Source: an uncultured Cycloclasticus sp.
Lineage (GTDB): Bacteria; Pseudomonadota; Gammaproteobacteria; Methylococcales; Cycloclasticaceae
DNA: 64,000 nt
Assembly (NCBI GenBank): GCA_913060865.1
Contig: CAJXTU010000011.1
Coordinates: 26,410-90,409, forward strand
Direction of reading: 5' to 3'
The translations under genes were made by a program, and so were the position numbers. Shown here piece after piece: positions 8,458 to 17,635 of this stretch (position 1 is its first letter; each line of letters starts with the position of its first letter). The notes under the pieces were generated by a model. It did no database searches. It saw only the letters and a list, made by a program, of their open reading frames with translations, and was not told the origin of the DNA.

Positions 8458-9240
8458 TTATTTAGTTACTTCAAAAAGATAGCGATTAATGCAAAAGAAG
8501 TATTCTCCCTTTTTCTCTAGGGAGTCGAGCCCTGCTAACCATGCCTCAGAATCACTTTGAGTCAAACCATCACGACCTTTTGCAAATGATGCAATAATTT
8601 TAGATAACCAATAACTAAAATTATTTTCATTATATTGGGTATTCATAATCGGTAATGCCTCTACAGTGTTGAGTTGTAAACCCGCTGATTTAATCGAGGC
8701 TGTTAAACGCATAGGCACCGACTCTTGTGCACAATGCCCCTTCCATGCATTAATCATGCTGTCACGACAATCACCATCAACTGCATTCCAATAGGGGAAC
8801 GCCCAGTCTGTATCAACAATAACTCCTCGCCCACCTAGGCGCAGTACCCGAGCGAATTCAGCTAATGCGATATTTAAGTCCGGCACATATTCATAAACTT
8901 GTGTGGATACAACTGCATCAAAACTGTTGTCAGCAAATGGTAATGACATCGCATCACCTTGTTCGAACGTTACATTCTCATTCTGATCACAAAGCTTTCT
9001 CGCAGAGTCAATCATATTACCAGCCATATCAACACCAGTAACAGACCCTGAAGCACCTATATTTTGGCTTATATCTCGCGCTAACAAACCGGGGCCAGAA
9101 CCGATATCCAACACATGTTGCCCTTCGTGTAGTTTAAGCGCGGTAACAACTTTGGCCCTTGCTGAAACAATATCCGGCGTTTGATACGCCATTTTTAACG
9201 CATGATTTACTTCATCACTGAACTCTAGACTGTCTGCCAT
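8458..9240 (-). CDS. Class I SAM-dependent methyltransferase
   Basis: The Rossmann methyltransferase core starts near residue 42 with motif I VLDIGSGPGLLA. It is followed by the acidic-loop GVDMAGNM and the motif II/III region FEQGDAMSLPF and FDAVVSTQVYEYV, as in UbiE/Coq5 and ArsM-type enzymes. Two consecutive ATGs occur; the second (9240) has AAGG at a better distance and is used here. The substrate is not evident. It is convergent with the glycosyltransferase pair and divergent from nothing obvious. Confidence 0.82.
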   Translation of the reverse strand: MADSLEFSDEVNHALKMAYQTPDIVSARAKVVTALKLHEGQHVLDIGSGPGLLARDISQNIGASGSVTGVDMAGNMIDSARKLCDQNENVTFEQGDAMSLPFADNSFDAVVSTQVYEYVPDLNIALAEFARVLRLGGRGVIVDTDWAFPYWNAVDGDCRDSMINAWKGHCAQESVPMRLTASIKSAGLQLNTVEALPIMNTQYNENNFSYWLSKIIASFAKGRDGLTQSDSEAWLAGLDSLEKKGEYFFCINRYLFEVTK

Positions 9241-9273
9241 CATTGACCTTTTAAATTATTTTAAATGCGCACT

Positions 9274-10170
9274 CTACTTCATATCCAAGGTGTATTTTAT
9301 CTCTGGCAACATCCGTTGGACGCAGTCTATCCCTTCATTTATCGCCTCTTCTCCCCTGTAGAACTCCAGCAAGCCCATGTGAGAGAGTTTAGGTGCGAGA
9401 ACAATGTCAGGCGGGTCCCCAGCCATTCGACTGCGTGTAATTCTATCTTGAGTGATATTGACAGAGCCTGCAATAGCCTCAAATAAACTGGGTGATTGCT
9501 GCTGACTTCTGTCGACTGAAAAAAATGAATCAGCATATTCCGTTACCAAGCTAGAAATCCTATCAACCACCTTTTCAGAAGGTTTGCTAATCTTTTCTTG
9601 TTTATGTATATGCTTACCGACAATATCACCGTTTAAATTAACAGCTATCACCACATCGGCTCCTAGAGCTCGACAAACAGAGACCGGTACAGGGTTAACG
9701 AGTCCGCCATCAACCAACCATTTATTGTGGTGTTGTATGGCTGGGAATAAACCAGGTAACGAGATAGAGGCCCATACTGCCTCAAGTACTGACCCTTCAG
9801 ATAACCAAACTTCTCTACCCGTTCCTAAGTCAGTTGCCACACTGGCAAATTGTTTATCAAACTCTTCAATGAGCGCCTTTTCTGGTGCAACAAATTTGCT
9901 TAAAAAACTATGTAGTCGATCGGTATTAACGAAACCATTAAGCGAACGATTAATTTCAAAGAACTTGGCTGTTTTAAATTTAGACAACGAACATGTCCAT
10001 TGTTCTAAGTCATTTAAATGCCCAGAAACATAAGACGCGCCAACTAAAGAACCGATTGATGTACCACACACAATATCTGGCTCAATCCCTTGCGCCATCA
10101 GTGCTTTAATAACACCAATATGCGACCAACCACGAGACGCTCCACTCCCTAATGCTAACCCTATTTTCAT
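9274..10170 (-). CDS. Patatin-like phospholipase, RssA/NTE type
   Basis: The 298-residue protein opens with the oxyanion-hole motif GLALGSGASRGWSHIG. It then has the nucleophile elbow GTSIG (Ser near residue 41) and the catalytic aspartate in DGGLVNP (about 152), giving the patatin Ser-Asp dyad. This is the standalone bacterial patatin architecture (RssA/YchK-like) and predicts a serine lipid hydrolase. No signal peptide is seen, so it should act at the cytoplasmic face. It stands alone; the next minus-strand gene begins over 50 bases away. Confidence 0.88.
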   Translation of the reverse strand: MKIGLALGSGASRGWSHIGVIKALMAQGIEPDIVCGTSIGSLVGASYVSGHLNDLEQWTCSLSKFKTAKFFEINRSLNGFVNTDRLHSFLSKFVAPEKALIEEFDKQFASVATDLGTGREVWLSEGSVLEAVWASISLPGLFPAIQHHNKWLVDGGLVNPVPVSVCRALGADVVIAVNLNGDIVGKHIHKQEKISKPSEKVVDRISSLVTEYADSFFSVDRSQQQSPSLFEAIAGSVNITQDRITRSRMAGDPPDIVLAPKLSHMGLLEFYRGEEAINEGIDCVQRMLPEIKYTLDMK

Positions 10171-10227
10171 ATCTTTAGTTCACCCTTCTTTTAACCACCT
10201 GCTGGCGTATATTCTCGAATATTTAAG

Positions 10228-10686
10228 CTAAAAACGCTTAACGACTAAAAACACGCCAATCGCCATGAATAATAAACCTGAAAAACGCTGTAAGGTAATA
10301 GAATATTGAAGCGAACCCAATAAACTAAAATGATCAATCAGCGACATTGAAACAAGCTGACCTAACAAGACAAAACAAACAGCATTACCAATTCCAAATT
10401 TTGGCCCAATATAGGTAATACTCAAGGTATAAAAAATAATAAACACGCCACCCAAGTAATATTGGATAGGAATCGATACCTTAGGAAATAAATTTGGCAC
10501 GCCTTCTACAGTCAGCAGATAGATAACGGCTATAAAAAAGCCGACGACAAATAAGATGACCGCTGCCAATGCAGGACTTTGTAATCGCGCCCCTAAGCCT
10601 CCGCTTAACGCTCCCATAATTGGAATCCCCACACCTGCAATAAACATGACTAATCCATATATAACGTTTTGACCTAATAAATTCAT
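10228..10686 (-). CDS. DMT-superfamily transporter, YdcZ (DUF606) family
   Basis: The 152-residue hydrophobic protein has five predicted transmembrane segments and the family pattern of a half-size DMT transporter (MGALSGGLGARLQSP after helix 1). DUF606 proteins usually occur singly or as pairs and probably act as dimers. The transported substrate is unknown. A single copy is present here, between the patatin and the AbgT transporter, with no shared operon evidence. Confidence 0.8.
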   Translation of the reverse strand: MNLLGQNVIYGLVMFIAGVGIPIMGALSGGLGARLQSPALAAVILFVVGFFIAVIYLLTVEGVPNLFPKVSIPIQYYLGGVFIIFYTLSITYIGPKFGIGNAVCFVLLGQLVSMSLIDHFSLLGSLQYSITLQRFSGLLFMAIGVFLVVKRF

Positions 10687-10778
10687 CCCCTATCCCCTCT
10701 TAATTGATTTAGATATCATTGAAAATTATTTTTATTAACGTCCCTTTATATACCTTTAAAATTTCAGTTATTTATTAG

Positions 10779-12305
10779 CTAGGGAACATTTAAAAACAAC
10801 GAACCATCTGGCCCTAATGGAATGCCCAAAACTAACCAGACACTTAACAATAAACCCCAGCCGATTAAAAAGGCTATTGAGTAGGGCAACATCAAAGTCA
10901 TCATCGTACCAACACCGACACTATCATCATAACGTTTCATAAACGCATACACCAAGGCAAAGTAAGGCATCAATGGCGTAATGATATTGGTAGAGCTATC
11001 CCCCACCCGATAAGCTGCCTGCACAACTTCTGGCGCAACTCCTAGCAACATAAACATTGGTATAAAGACGGGAGCCATAATCGCCCATTTAGCCGAAGCA
11101 CTGCCAATAAATAAGTTCGCAAACGTGCATAAAAAGATAAAACCTAACATAAGAGGCACCACCCCAAGGCCACTATTTTTTAGCCCTTCTGCACCATTAA
11201 TGGCAAAAATTAATCCTAAGTTAGTCCAACTAAAATAGTTAACAAATTGAGCGGCAAAAAACATCAGCACAATATAAGTGGCCATAATAGCCATCGTTTT
11301 TTCCATGCTATTAATAATATCAACATGGTTTTTAAAACGGCCAGACACCTTACCAAAAACACTGCCCATAATAGCCGCCGTTAATGCAATCAAGGCAATT
11401 AAACCCGACATAAAAGGAGACTTTATAATACCGCCCGTTTCAGGGTGCCTTAAAAAACCTTGTTCAGAGATTAAGCCCCATAAAACACAAGCGAGAATTA
11501 ACAAGCCCGCAATCGATGCCGCCAACAAACCGTTACGCTCCTCAGTAGAAAGCTCCGCACTCAACTGGGTTGACTTTGCCCCCCTATATTCACCCAACAT
11601 AGGAGTAATATAACGCTCAGTCACCACCGTAGCCAATGCTGAAATTAGCAAGGTAGACACCACAATAAAGTAATAATTAGCTGTTGCAGACACCTCATAA
11701 TTTGGGTCAATCAAATGCGCTGCCTCGGTACTTATACCCGCAAGAATCGCATCAAATGGCCCCACTAATAAATTTGCACTAAAGCCGCCAGACACACCCG
11801 CGAAGCAAGCCGCTATACCCGCTAGTGGATGTCGACCTGCGGCAAGAAATATAAGCCCTGCCATCGGTATCATAACAACGTAACCAGAGTCGACCGCGAT
11901 GCTCGACATAACACCCGCAAAAACCACTATGAATGTTAAAAATTTATCTGGTGCCTGGATAACCAACAACCGCAAGGCTGTTTGAATTAACCCTGAACGC
12001 TCAGCAATCCCTAACCCCAGCATAACAACTAACACAGGGCCTACCGGTGCAAAACTCATAAAGTTTGACACCATTTTACCCAATATTAAATGTAGCCCAG
12101 TTACATTAACAAGGCTAACAACGCTCACCTGCTCACCATTGACAGGGTTCACTGCCATTAACCCTAAATAATGCCCAAGCCATGACAGCCCAATGACCAG
12201 CCCACATAGATAAATGAACAGCATCGTAGGGTGCGGCAACTTATTACCCCAAGCTTCAATTCGTAGCAAGCCACGCTGAATTAATGATTCTTTCACTTGT
12301 TCCAT
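10779..12305 (-). CDS. AbgT-family transporter
   Basis: The 508-residue polytopic protein matches the AbgT family along its whole length (HPTMLFIYLCGLVIGLSW near the start; SNFMSFAPVGPVLVVMLGLG; GDSSTNIITPLMPYF in the C-terminal hairpin). Members import p-aminobenzoyl-glutamate in E. coli or export sulfonamides in other species, driven by the proton gradient. No abgA/abgB hydrolase genes are adjacent, so folate-catabolite uptake is not supported by context. The start ATG lies 26 bases after the lpxL-like stop. Confidence 0.9.
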   Translation of the reverse strand: MEQVKESLIQRGLLRIEAWGNKLPHPTMLFIYLCGLVIGLSWLGHYLGLMAVNPVNGEQVSVVSLVNVTGLHLILGKMVSNFMSFAPVGPVLVVMLGLGIAERSGLIQTALRLLVIQAPDKFLTFIVVFAGVMSSIAVDSGYVVMIPMAGLIFLAAGRHPLAGIAACFAGVSGGFSANLLVGPFDAILAGISTEAAHLIDPNYEVSATANYYFIVVSTLLISALATVVTERYITPMLGEYRGAKSTQLSAELSTEERNGLLAASIAGLLILACVLWGLISEQGFLRHPETGGIIKSPFMSGLIALIALTAAIMGSVFGKVSGRFKNHVDIINSMEKTMAIMATYIVLMFFAAQFVNYFSWTNLGLIFAINGAEGLKNSGLGVVPLMLGFIFLCTFANLFIGSASAKWAIMAPVFIPMFMLLGVAPEVVQAAYRVGDSSTNIITPLMPYFALVYAFMKRYDDSVGVGTMMTLMLPYSIAFLIGWGLLLSVWLVLGIPLGPDGSLFLNVP

Positions 12306-12331
12306 ATTTTTAAATAAACAGTCGATTTGAC

Positions 12332-13255
12332 CTAATGTTTTTTATAAAAACTAGGCTCCCCTTCGGGACGTGTTTTAAACCGCTTGTGCATCCATAAGTA
12401 ATCCTGTGGATGTAAACGTATTTTTGCTTCCAACCAGTCACTCCAACGTTGAGTATCCGCCACGTCATCATCGGTTGGGTAATCCTCAAGCACCGGTTCA
12501 AATTCAACCACTGCGCCCTTCCCCTTCTCGCGATAAGCACTAAACAACATAACTTGGGCGTTGGTTTGCCGCGCGTACTGAGGAATACTCGTAATAGTCG
12601 CCGTAGGAATACCAAAAAAGGAAACAAATACCCCACGATTCACTCCAAAATCTTGGTCTGGTGAAATAAAAACCGTTCCGTTATCAGCTAATTTCTCCAA
12701 CATCTTCCGAATATCTTTACGATGAAAAAGGTGCATCGGGTATTTTTCCACCCCTCGTTGGTACAGATTTGCCTCCATCACTGGGTTATCTAAGCGTCTG
12801 TAAACCGCGTTATAGGGTGTAATAGATGCCAACTGAGTAGTCGCGTGGAACAGTGGCGTAAAATGCCCTGTTACCAATAAAAGTGGTTTATCGGCCGCCA
12901 GCGCCTGCTCGATGTGTTCTATACCAATGACTCTAGCGGTTGATGTCATCTCTGACGGCTTGTGCCAAATCATGTTGAGCAACTCAAACAACATCAACGC
13001 TGATGATTGCACATTACCCCGAATTAACGCCTCTCGCTCATCATCCGTCTTTTCGGGAAAACACAATTCAATATTACGCCGAATGGTACTTATACGACGA
13101 CTACCTGTATTCGCAAGCCTATTAGCAACCCAACTAGACAAACCAAACTGCCAAGATTTTGGAATAATGGCTAACAGCCAACTGACCCCAACGACTAACC
13201 AGGTTAGCCAATATTTAGGATGTAAATAACTTAACTTTAATTTTTTAGATGCCAT
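12332..13255 (-). CDS. LpxL/HtrB-family lipid A acyltransferase homologue with altered active site
   Basis: The 307-residue protein has an N-terminal membrane anchor (about 14-32) and the LpxL C-terminal landmarks FISPDQDFG, VFVSFFG and YLWMHKRFKTRPEG, which align well with E. coli LpxL. These enzymes transfer a secondary acyl chain from acyl-ACP to lipid A precursors. The catalytic motif is H-x4-[DE]. Here it reads H131-F-T-P-L-F136, followed by His137, so the acidic partner is replaced by Phe. The codons are unambiguous (TTC). It may be a family member with a shifted dyad or a non-lipid-A acyltransferase. The gene stands upstream of abgT on the same strand. Confidence 0.85.
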   Translation of the reverse strand: MASKKLKLSYLHPKYWLTWLVVGVSWLLAIIPKSWQFGLSSWVANRLANTGSRRISTIRRNIELCFPEKTDDEREALIRGNVQSSALMLFELLNMIWHKPSEMTSTARVIGIEHIEQALAADKPLLLVTGHFTPLFHATTQLASITPYNAVYRRLDNPVMEANLYQRGVEKYPMHLFHRKDIRKMLEKLADNGTVFISPDQDFGVNRGVFVSFFGIPTATITSIPQYARQTNAQVMLFSAYREKGKGAVVEFEPVLEDYPTDDDVADTQRWSDWLEAKIRLHPQDYLWMHKRFKTRPEGEPSFYKKH

Positions 13256-13375
13256 AGAACCATATTTTTTTTATTAGAATTTCTAGACGAATAAAAAGCA
13301 TGTCATCCATCACATTCACTTTCTTTTAAAAAAACACCACTTAAATACCTAGAATAAAGCGCGCGATATTTTCAT

Positions 13376-13618
13376 TTATTGCCCATCAACAAGCTGAAGT
13401 AATGACTCTAATGGACTTTTATCAATATTCCAACGTTCAAAAAAAGCAAATAACTGTTGAATCGACACTATATCAACGACTTCATTATCTAGTTCCAATA
13501 GTAAATGTGTCGTCATATCCTCCACCCCTTTGTAAGAGAGCACTTCCGTTAGCTCAGTCATTAATAGAGTCGTTTTTTCCGTAGCAAGTGGTGATGGTTT
13601 AGTAAAAAGTATTTTCAT
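13376..13618 (-). CDS. Hypothetical 80-residue protein
   Basis: This is a small soluble acidic protein with two predicted helices (TEKTTLLMTELTEVLSY and VSIQQLFAFFERWNI). I recognise no domain. It lies 25 bases downstream of ppiC on the same strand and could be the last gene of an eamA-ppiC unit. The overlapping plus-strand reading is shorter and less protein-like. Confidence 0.5.
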   Translation of the reverse strand: MKILFTKPSPLATEKTTLLMTELTEVLSYKGVEDMTTHLLLELDNEVVDIVSIQQLFAFFERWNIDKSPLESLLQLVDGQ

Positions 13619-13643
13619 AATATCTGGGCTATAAATGGGGCTG

Positions 13644-13922
13644 TTATGTTCGATAAATCGTTTCGATTAAGTGATAACCAACCTTCGTTTTAACAGGTCC
13701 ATGAACCGTTAATAAGGCTTTTTTAAACACCACATTGTCGAATGCTTTTAACATTTTACCGGGGCCGAACTCACCTAAATCGCCCCCTTTTTTCGCAGAA
13801 TTGCATTGAGAATGTTTTTTTGCAAGTTTGGCAAAATCGGCACCCTGTTCTAGCTGCTTTTTAAGTTTATCAGCCTCTTCCTTCGTTTTAACTAAAATAT
13901 GCCGTGCACATGCTTTCGCCAT
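13644..13922 (-). CDS. ppiC: Parvulin-type peptidyl-prolyl isomerase
   Basis: The 92-residue single-domain parvulin resembles E. coli PpiC. It has HILVKTKEEAD at the start, the central FAKLAKKHSQC and GGDLGEFGPGKM motifs, and the C-terminal VKTKVGYHLIE strand with the conserved His. There is no signal peptide, so it is a cytoplasmic cis/trans prolyl isomerase. AAGGAG inside the end of the eamA gene precedes its ATG, implying translational coupling to eamA. It is of normal length and the call is firm. Confidence 0.95.
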   Translation of the reverse strand: MAKACARHILVKTKEEADKLKKQLEQGADFAKLAKKHSQCNSAKKGGDLGEFGPGKMLKAFDNVVFKKALLTVHGPVKTKVGYHLIETIYRT

Positions 13923-13925
13923 ACA

Positions 13926-14771
13926 TCACTCCTTTATCTTTTCTTTCCACGTCACATTAAGGTACACACCTACAATAATCAAACCTGCACCCAATAAAGT
14001 TTCTATCGTTGGGTATTCTCCGTACACGAAAATACCCAGTAACATAGCAAAAACAACCTGCAAATAACCAAAACTCGTTGCGCGTCCGGCCGATTCCGTT
14101 TGCATACTCTTCGTTAGGCCAATTTGCCCAATTTGTGTCGCCACGCCAATCGCAATCAAATAAAGCCAGGTAATGCCTTCGGGCACAACAAATTCTCCCC
14201 ACAATAAAATGATACTGGCCGGTAAAGAGATTAACGGAAAATATAAAATAATCACTAAAGGATGCTCTGTTTTGGCCAACGATCGAACCAGTGTGTACGC
14301 CACCGCACTGCCAAAAGCCCCTGCAATAGCAACCATGACACTAAACCCATCGAAATCAACTGTTGTAGATGTAAACAAAAAACTTGGTTGCACGATAACT
14401 AAAACACCTAGAAAACTTAAAAAAATACAAAGCATCGTTCCCACTTTAAGGTGCTCTTTTAAAAACAAAAGTGCCAAAATAGCAGTGAACATGGGATGTA
14501 AATACTGTAATACCATTGCTTCTGCTAATGGTAAATGGGTAATGGCATAAAAAACACAAATCAACGCCGCAAAACCTGTTAGCCCTCTCGCAGCTAACAA
14601 CGCTTTACGCGTGCCGAATAATGCTATGCCTTCACGTCGAATGCCCATATAACTTATGACTAACGACACCAATGAGCGCGCGGCTACAATCTCTAAAACA
14701 GGCACGCCTTTATCGCCCACTAGTTTAACGAACAAAGCCATAATACTGAACGAAAAAGCACTCAGAATCAT
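13926..14771 (-). CDS. EamA-family (DMT) transporter
   Basis: The protein has 281 residues and ten predicted transmembrane helices in two EamA repeats (about 1-125 and 140-272). The repeats contain LPLAEAMVLQYLHPMFTA and ESAGRATSFGYLQVVFA, as in RhaT/YddG-like exporters. The ATG used lacks a ribosome binding site. The frame continues upstream with a plausible amphipathic N-terminus (AFLSIPVGIRY) but no ATG, GTG or TTG in range, so the true start is uncertain. The substrate is unknown. ppiC follows within 3 bases. Confidence 0.85.
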   Translation of the reverse strand: MILSAFSFSIMALFVKLVGDKGVPVLEIVAARSLVSLVISYMGIRREGIALFGTRKALLAARGLTGFAALICVFYAITHLPLAEAMVLQYLHPMFTAILALLFLKEHLKVGTMLCIFLSFLGVLVIVQPSFLFTSTTVDFDGFSVMVAIAGAFGSAVAYTLVRSLAKTEHPLVIILYFPLISLPASIILLWGEFVVPEGITWLYLIAIGVATQIGQIGLTKSMQTESAGRATSFGYLQVVFAMLLGIFVYGEYPTIETLLGAGLIIVGVYLNVTWKEKIKE

Positions 14772-14994
14772 ATAGCGAATGCCAACAGGGATGGATAAAA
14801 AGGCGTTGATGGGTTTCTCCAGAAATAAAATAAGCTCGCCGAGCTATTTTACATTGTTTAACAACCCCTAATGATTCGCAATTAGTCAGCTGATTTTAGC
14901 GACCTTTCCTTCTTAATGGCTCCACCTGTGTAAATGGCTTTTCAGTCGTTATATACTCAATACTTTAACAATGCTTCACAAAAATTACTGACAC

Positions 14995-15639
14995 ATGCCA
15001 TCGCTACCCATTCTGTATTCATTACGCCAATGTCCTTATGCCATGAGGGCTCGAATGGGCCTATTACTGGCTAAACAGCAAGTCATCTTACGTGAAGTAA
15101 TAATGAAAAATAAACCAACGGAGATGATAACCGCCTCAGCTAAAGCAACCGTCCCTATTTTAGTCATCAACCAGTCATTGGTTATAGATCAAAGCTTGGA
15201 CATCATGTTGTGGGCCTTAAACAAAAATGACCCTAATAACTTATTACATGGCGGTCAAGTAGCCATGCTTGAGCTAATCTATCGTACTGATAATGAGTTT
15301 GTTGATTCGCTAAAAAAGTATAAGGCTGCTTCACGTTATCACGATGTTGAAAAAGACTCCTATCGCTCACATTGCGAGACCTATATTAACTTTTTGGAAC
15401 AACGTCTGAGTCAGCATGAATACCTCATGGGCGACATCCCCTGTTTGGCTGACTATGCGATTTTACCGTTTATTCGCCAATTCTCTCGCGTTGAACGACA
15501 ATGGTATCGACAAGCACCTTACCCCCGGCTTCAACGCTGGCTAACAGCACAATATCAACAACCTATCTTCGCGCAAGCCATGGTGAAATACGAACCGTGG
15601 AGAAAAGCTGACGCTCCGGTATTATTTGGAAATATTTAA
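14995..15639 (+). CDS. Glutathione S-transferase family protein
   Basis: The 214-residue protein has a thioredoxin-like N-terminal domain (about 1-75) with the CPYAMRAR active-site turn, the cis-Pro region ATVPILV and the glutathione gamma-glutamyl contact DQSLDI. An all-helical C-terminal domain contains the LADYAILPFIRQF N-capping-box helix. This resembles YibF/omega-like bacterial GSTs. It stands alone, divergent from eamA and convergent with dmeF. Its substrate is not predictable. Confidence 0.88.
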   Translation: MPSLPILYSLRQCPYAMRARMGLLLAKQQVILREVIMKNKPTEMITASAKATVPILVINQSLVIDQSLDIMLWALNKNDPNNLLHGGQVAMLELIYRTDNEFVDSLKKYKAASRYHDVEKDSYRSHCETYINFLEQRLSQHEYLMGDIPCLADYAILPFIRQFSRVERQWYRQAPYPRLQRWLTAQYQQPIFAQAMVKYEPWRKADAPVLFGNI

Positions 15640-15707
15640 AGCATAAAGGCTAAGTGTATTTAACCCGCTCCAATTATTCATGCTGAAGCTAAATGCCTTT
15701 ACATTTT

Positions 15708-16628
15708 TTATGATATGGCGCACGACTCATCATCACACTCATTAACTTCAACTGTAATGTGTGCAAGTTTGTGATAATCAAGTAATAATTTTTTATAGTA
15801 AGCAGTCGGTCTAGGATTATCGGTTACCAAAGAAATAATGGCGGCATAATGACTTGAACTGATTTTCCAAATATGGATATCAGACACGCGATCATCTGAG
15901 TCTTTTTCAATGCAGTCTTTAATGCTTAATTTATACTCCTCATCAATACTACCATCCAACAATATAGGGCCTGTCTGTTTCACCAAACCATAAGACCAAC
16001 GTGTAATAATCACTGCACCGACTATTCCCATCACAGGGTCCAGCCAATGCCAACCAAAATACTTCCCCGCCAAAAGCGCAACAATGGCCAGTAAAGACGT
16101 TAATGCATCAGCCAGCACATGGAAATAGGCTGCTTTTAGATTATGGTCATGTGCATGATCATGTAAGTGGTGATGATCATCCTTTAATAGGAAAGCGCTA
16201 ATGACATTAATGCCAAGCCCAATAACAGCGACACCAATGGCCGCATTAAACTGAATAATTTGTGGGTCAATCAAACGATGCAACGACTCAGCCAACATAA
16301 CGAATGCAACAACAGTTAATGCCACTGCGCTAGCAAACCCACCTAATACACTGACTTTGCCAGTACCAAACGAATACGCTGTATTTTTTGCATGCTGACG
16401 CGCATAACGATAGGCATAAATGGTTATTAAAAAAGCTGCAACGTGGGTCGCCATATGCCAGCCATCTGCGAGCAACGCCATCGAACCAAAAACAGTGCCC
16501 GCGACTATTTCAACTACCATTGTTATTGCGGTGAGTATTAGCACATACATCGTGCGCCGTTCTCCACGCTCGTTCTTAAGTGAGAAATCATGATCGTGGC
16601 GCAAGTTTTGTAACGTACGCTCGTGCAT
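15708..16628 (-). CDS. dmeF: Cation diffusion facilitator, DmeF type (Co/Ni/Zn exporter)
   Basis: This CDF exporter carries the DmeF signature DGWHMATHVAAF in helix 2. A His-rich cytosolic loop (DDHHHLHDHAHDH) lies between helices 4 and 5, a second metal-site motif HVLADALTS in helix 5, and a C-terminal cytosolic domain ends in a Cys/Asp/Glu-rich tail. It should exchange divalent metal for protons at the inner membrane; DmeF proteins mainly handle Co(II). The frame is open to a GTG at 16664. The ATG at 16628 has AAGGAAG at good distance and matches the family N-terminus, so it is preferred. No DmeR-like regulator is visible next to it. Confidence 0.9.
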   Translation of the reverse strand: MHERTLQNLRHDHDFSLKNERGERRTMYVLILTAITMVVEIVAGTVFGSMALLADGWHMATHVAAFLITIYAYRYARQHAKNTAYSFGTGKVSVLGGFASAVALTVVAFVMLAESLHRLIDPQIIQFNAAIGVAVIGLGINVISAFLLKDDHHHLHDHAHDHNLKAAYFHVLADALTSLLAIVALLAGKYFGWHWLDPVMGIVGAVIITRWSYGLVKQTGPILLDGSIDEEYKLSIKDCIEKDSDDRVSDIHIWKISSSHYAAIISLVTDNPRPTAYYKKLLLDYHKLAHITVEVNECDDESCAIS

Positions 16629-16704
16629 TCTTACTTCCTTCATTTTCGCAGCTTCAATGGTCACTTAAGATTAGTCACTATGACGGCCAACCTAAATAAG
16701 ATCA

Positions 16705-17535
16705 TTAAATATCATTTTTTTTGTTAGGCCGTAAATAAATAATGTAATACACAAACCCTACAAACACACTACCACCAACAAGATTACCCAAAATAACAGG
16801 AACAATATTTTTGAAAAAACCCGTCCAATTAATAACACCGACATTTATTGAAAGGTGGCCCGAAGCCTCCAGCAACATGCCCATCGGAATGAAGTACATA
16901 TTGGCAATACTATGCTCAAAGCCTGCGGCAACGAAAGCCGAAATTGGAAAAACAATCGCAACGGCTTTATCAAAAACACTGCGCCCCGCAAATGCCATCC
17001 AAATAGCCATACAAACAAGAATATTGCACAACACACCTCTATAAAAAGCCGTCCAAAAGGGTAATAAACATTTAGCTTCTGCGATCTTAAGATATTGCTC
17101 GGCAATGGCTCCATTATTCATATCGGGGTGGCCCGAATAAAACACCAATATTGCCATGCCAACCGCGCCGATAAAGTTGCTACAACAAACTACTAGCCAG
17201 TTTCTCAGTAACGCCATCGTTGATATTTTGCCATCTGCCCACGCCATCGCAAGTAAGTTATTACCTGTAAATAATTCGGCACCTGCAACAACCACAAGAA
17301 GAAGTCCTAATGAGAAAGCAACACCAGCTAGAACTTGGCTTGTTGCAAAACCAAGTGAGGCATCCGATTTAATTAACACAAAATAAAGCGCGCCTAAGCC
17401 AATAAAAGCGCCTGCAAGGAGGCCAAGCATAGCCATCGACAATAAGGAAAGCTGCGCCTTTGCAACCCCAACTGTTTCCACACGCTCTGCAATTTCTTTT
17501 GGTGAATAGGCATTAAACCCAAAAACTTCTGACAT
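16705..17535 (-). CDS. Formate/nitrite transporter (FNT family)
   Basis: The 276-residue protein has six transmembrane helices with FNT landmarks. They are the N-terminal YSPKEIAERVETVGVAKA, the GAELFTGNN motif of the broken helix near 88-95, and the second broken helix with FEHSIANMYFIP. FNT proteins conduct formate, nitrite or HS- as homopentamers. The AGGAGG site directly before the ATG is near ideal. No nitrite reductase or formate lyase genes are nearby, so FocA and NirC roles cannot be separated. Confidence 0.92.
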   Translation of the reverse strand: MSEVFGFNAYSPKEIAERVETVGVAKAQLSLLSMAMLGLLAGAFIGLGALYFVLIKSDASLGFATSQVLAGVAFSLGLLLVVVAGAELFTGNNLLAMAWADGKISTMALLRNWLVVCCSNFIGAVGMAILVFYSGHPDMNNGAIAEQYLKIAEAKCLLPFWTAFYRGVLCNILVCMAIWMAFAGRSVFDKAVAIVFPISAFVAAGFEHSIANMYFIPMGMLLEASGHLSINVGVINWTGFFKNIVPVILGNLVGGSVFVGFVYYIIYLRPNKKNDI

Positions 17536-17635
17536 ATGTTACCTCCTAATGACAAAACAATACGGCTATAAGAATAACCGATATTCTATAACAATATTTA
17601 AATGACTTAGCTTGGCTATTTTATCTAACAGTAAA

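Noticed and set aside
14827..14850. AT-rich palindrome AAAATA-AGCT...AGCT-ATTTT between eamA and the GST gene
   Set aside because: The stem is short with a bulge and no T tract in a useful direction. Not called as a terminator or operator.
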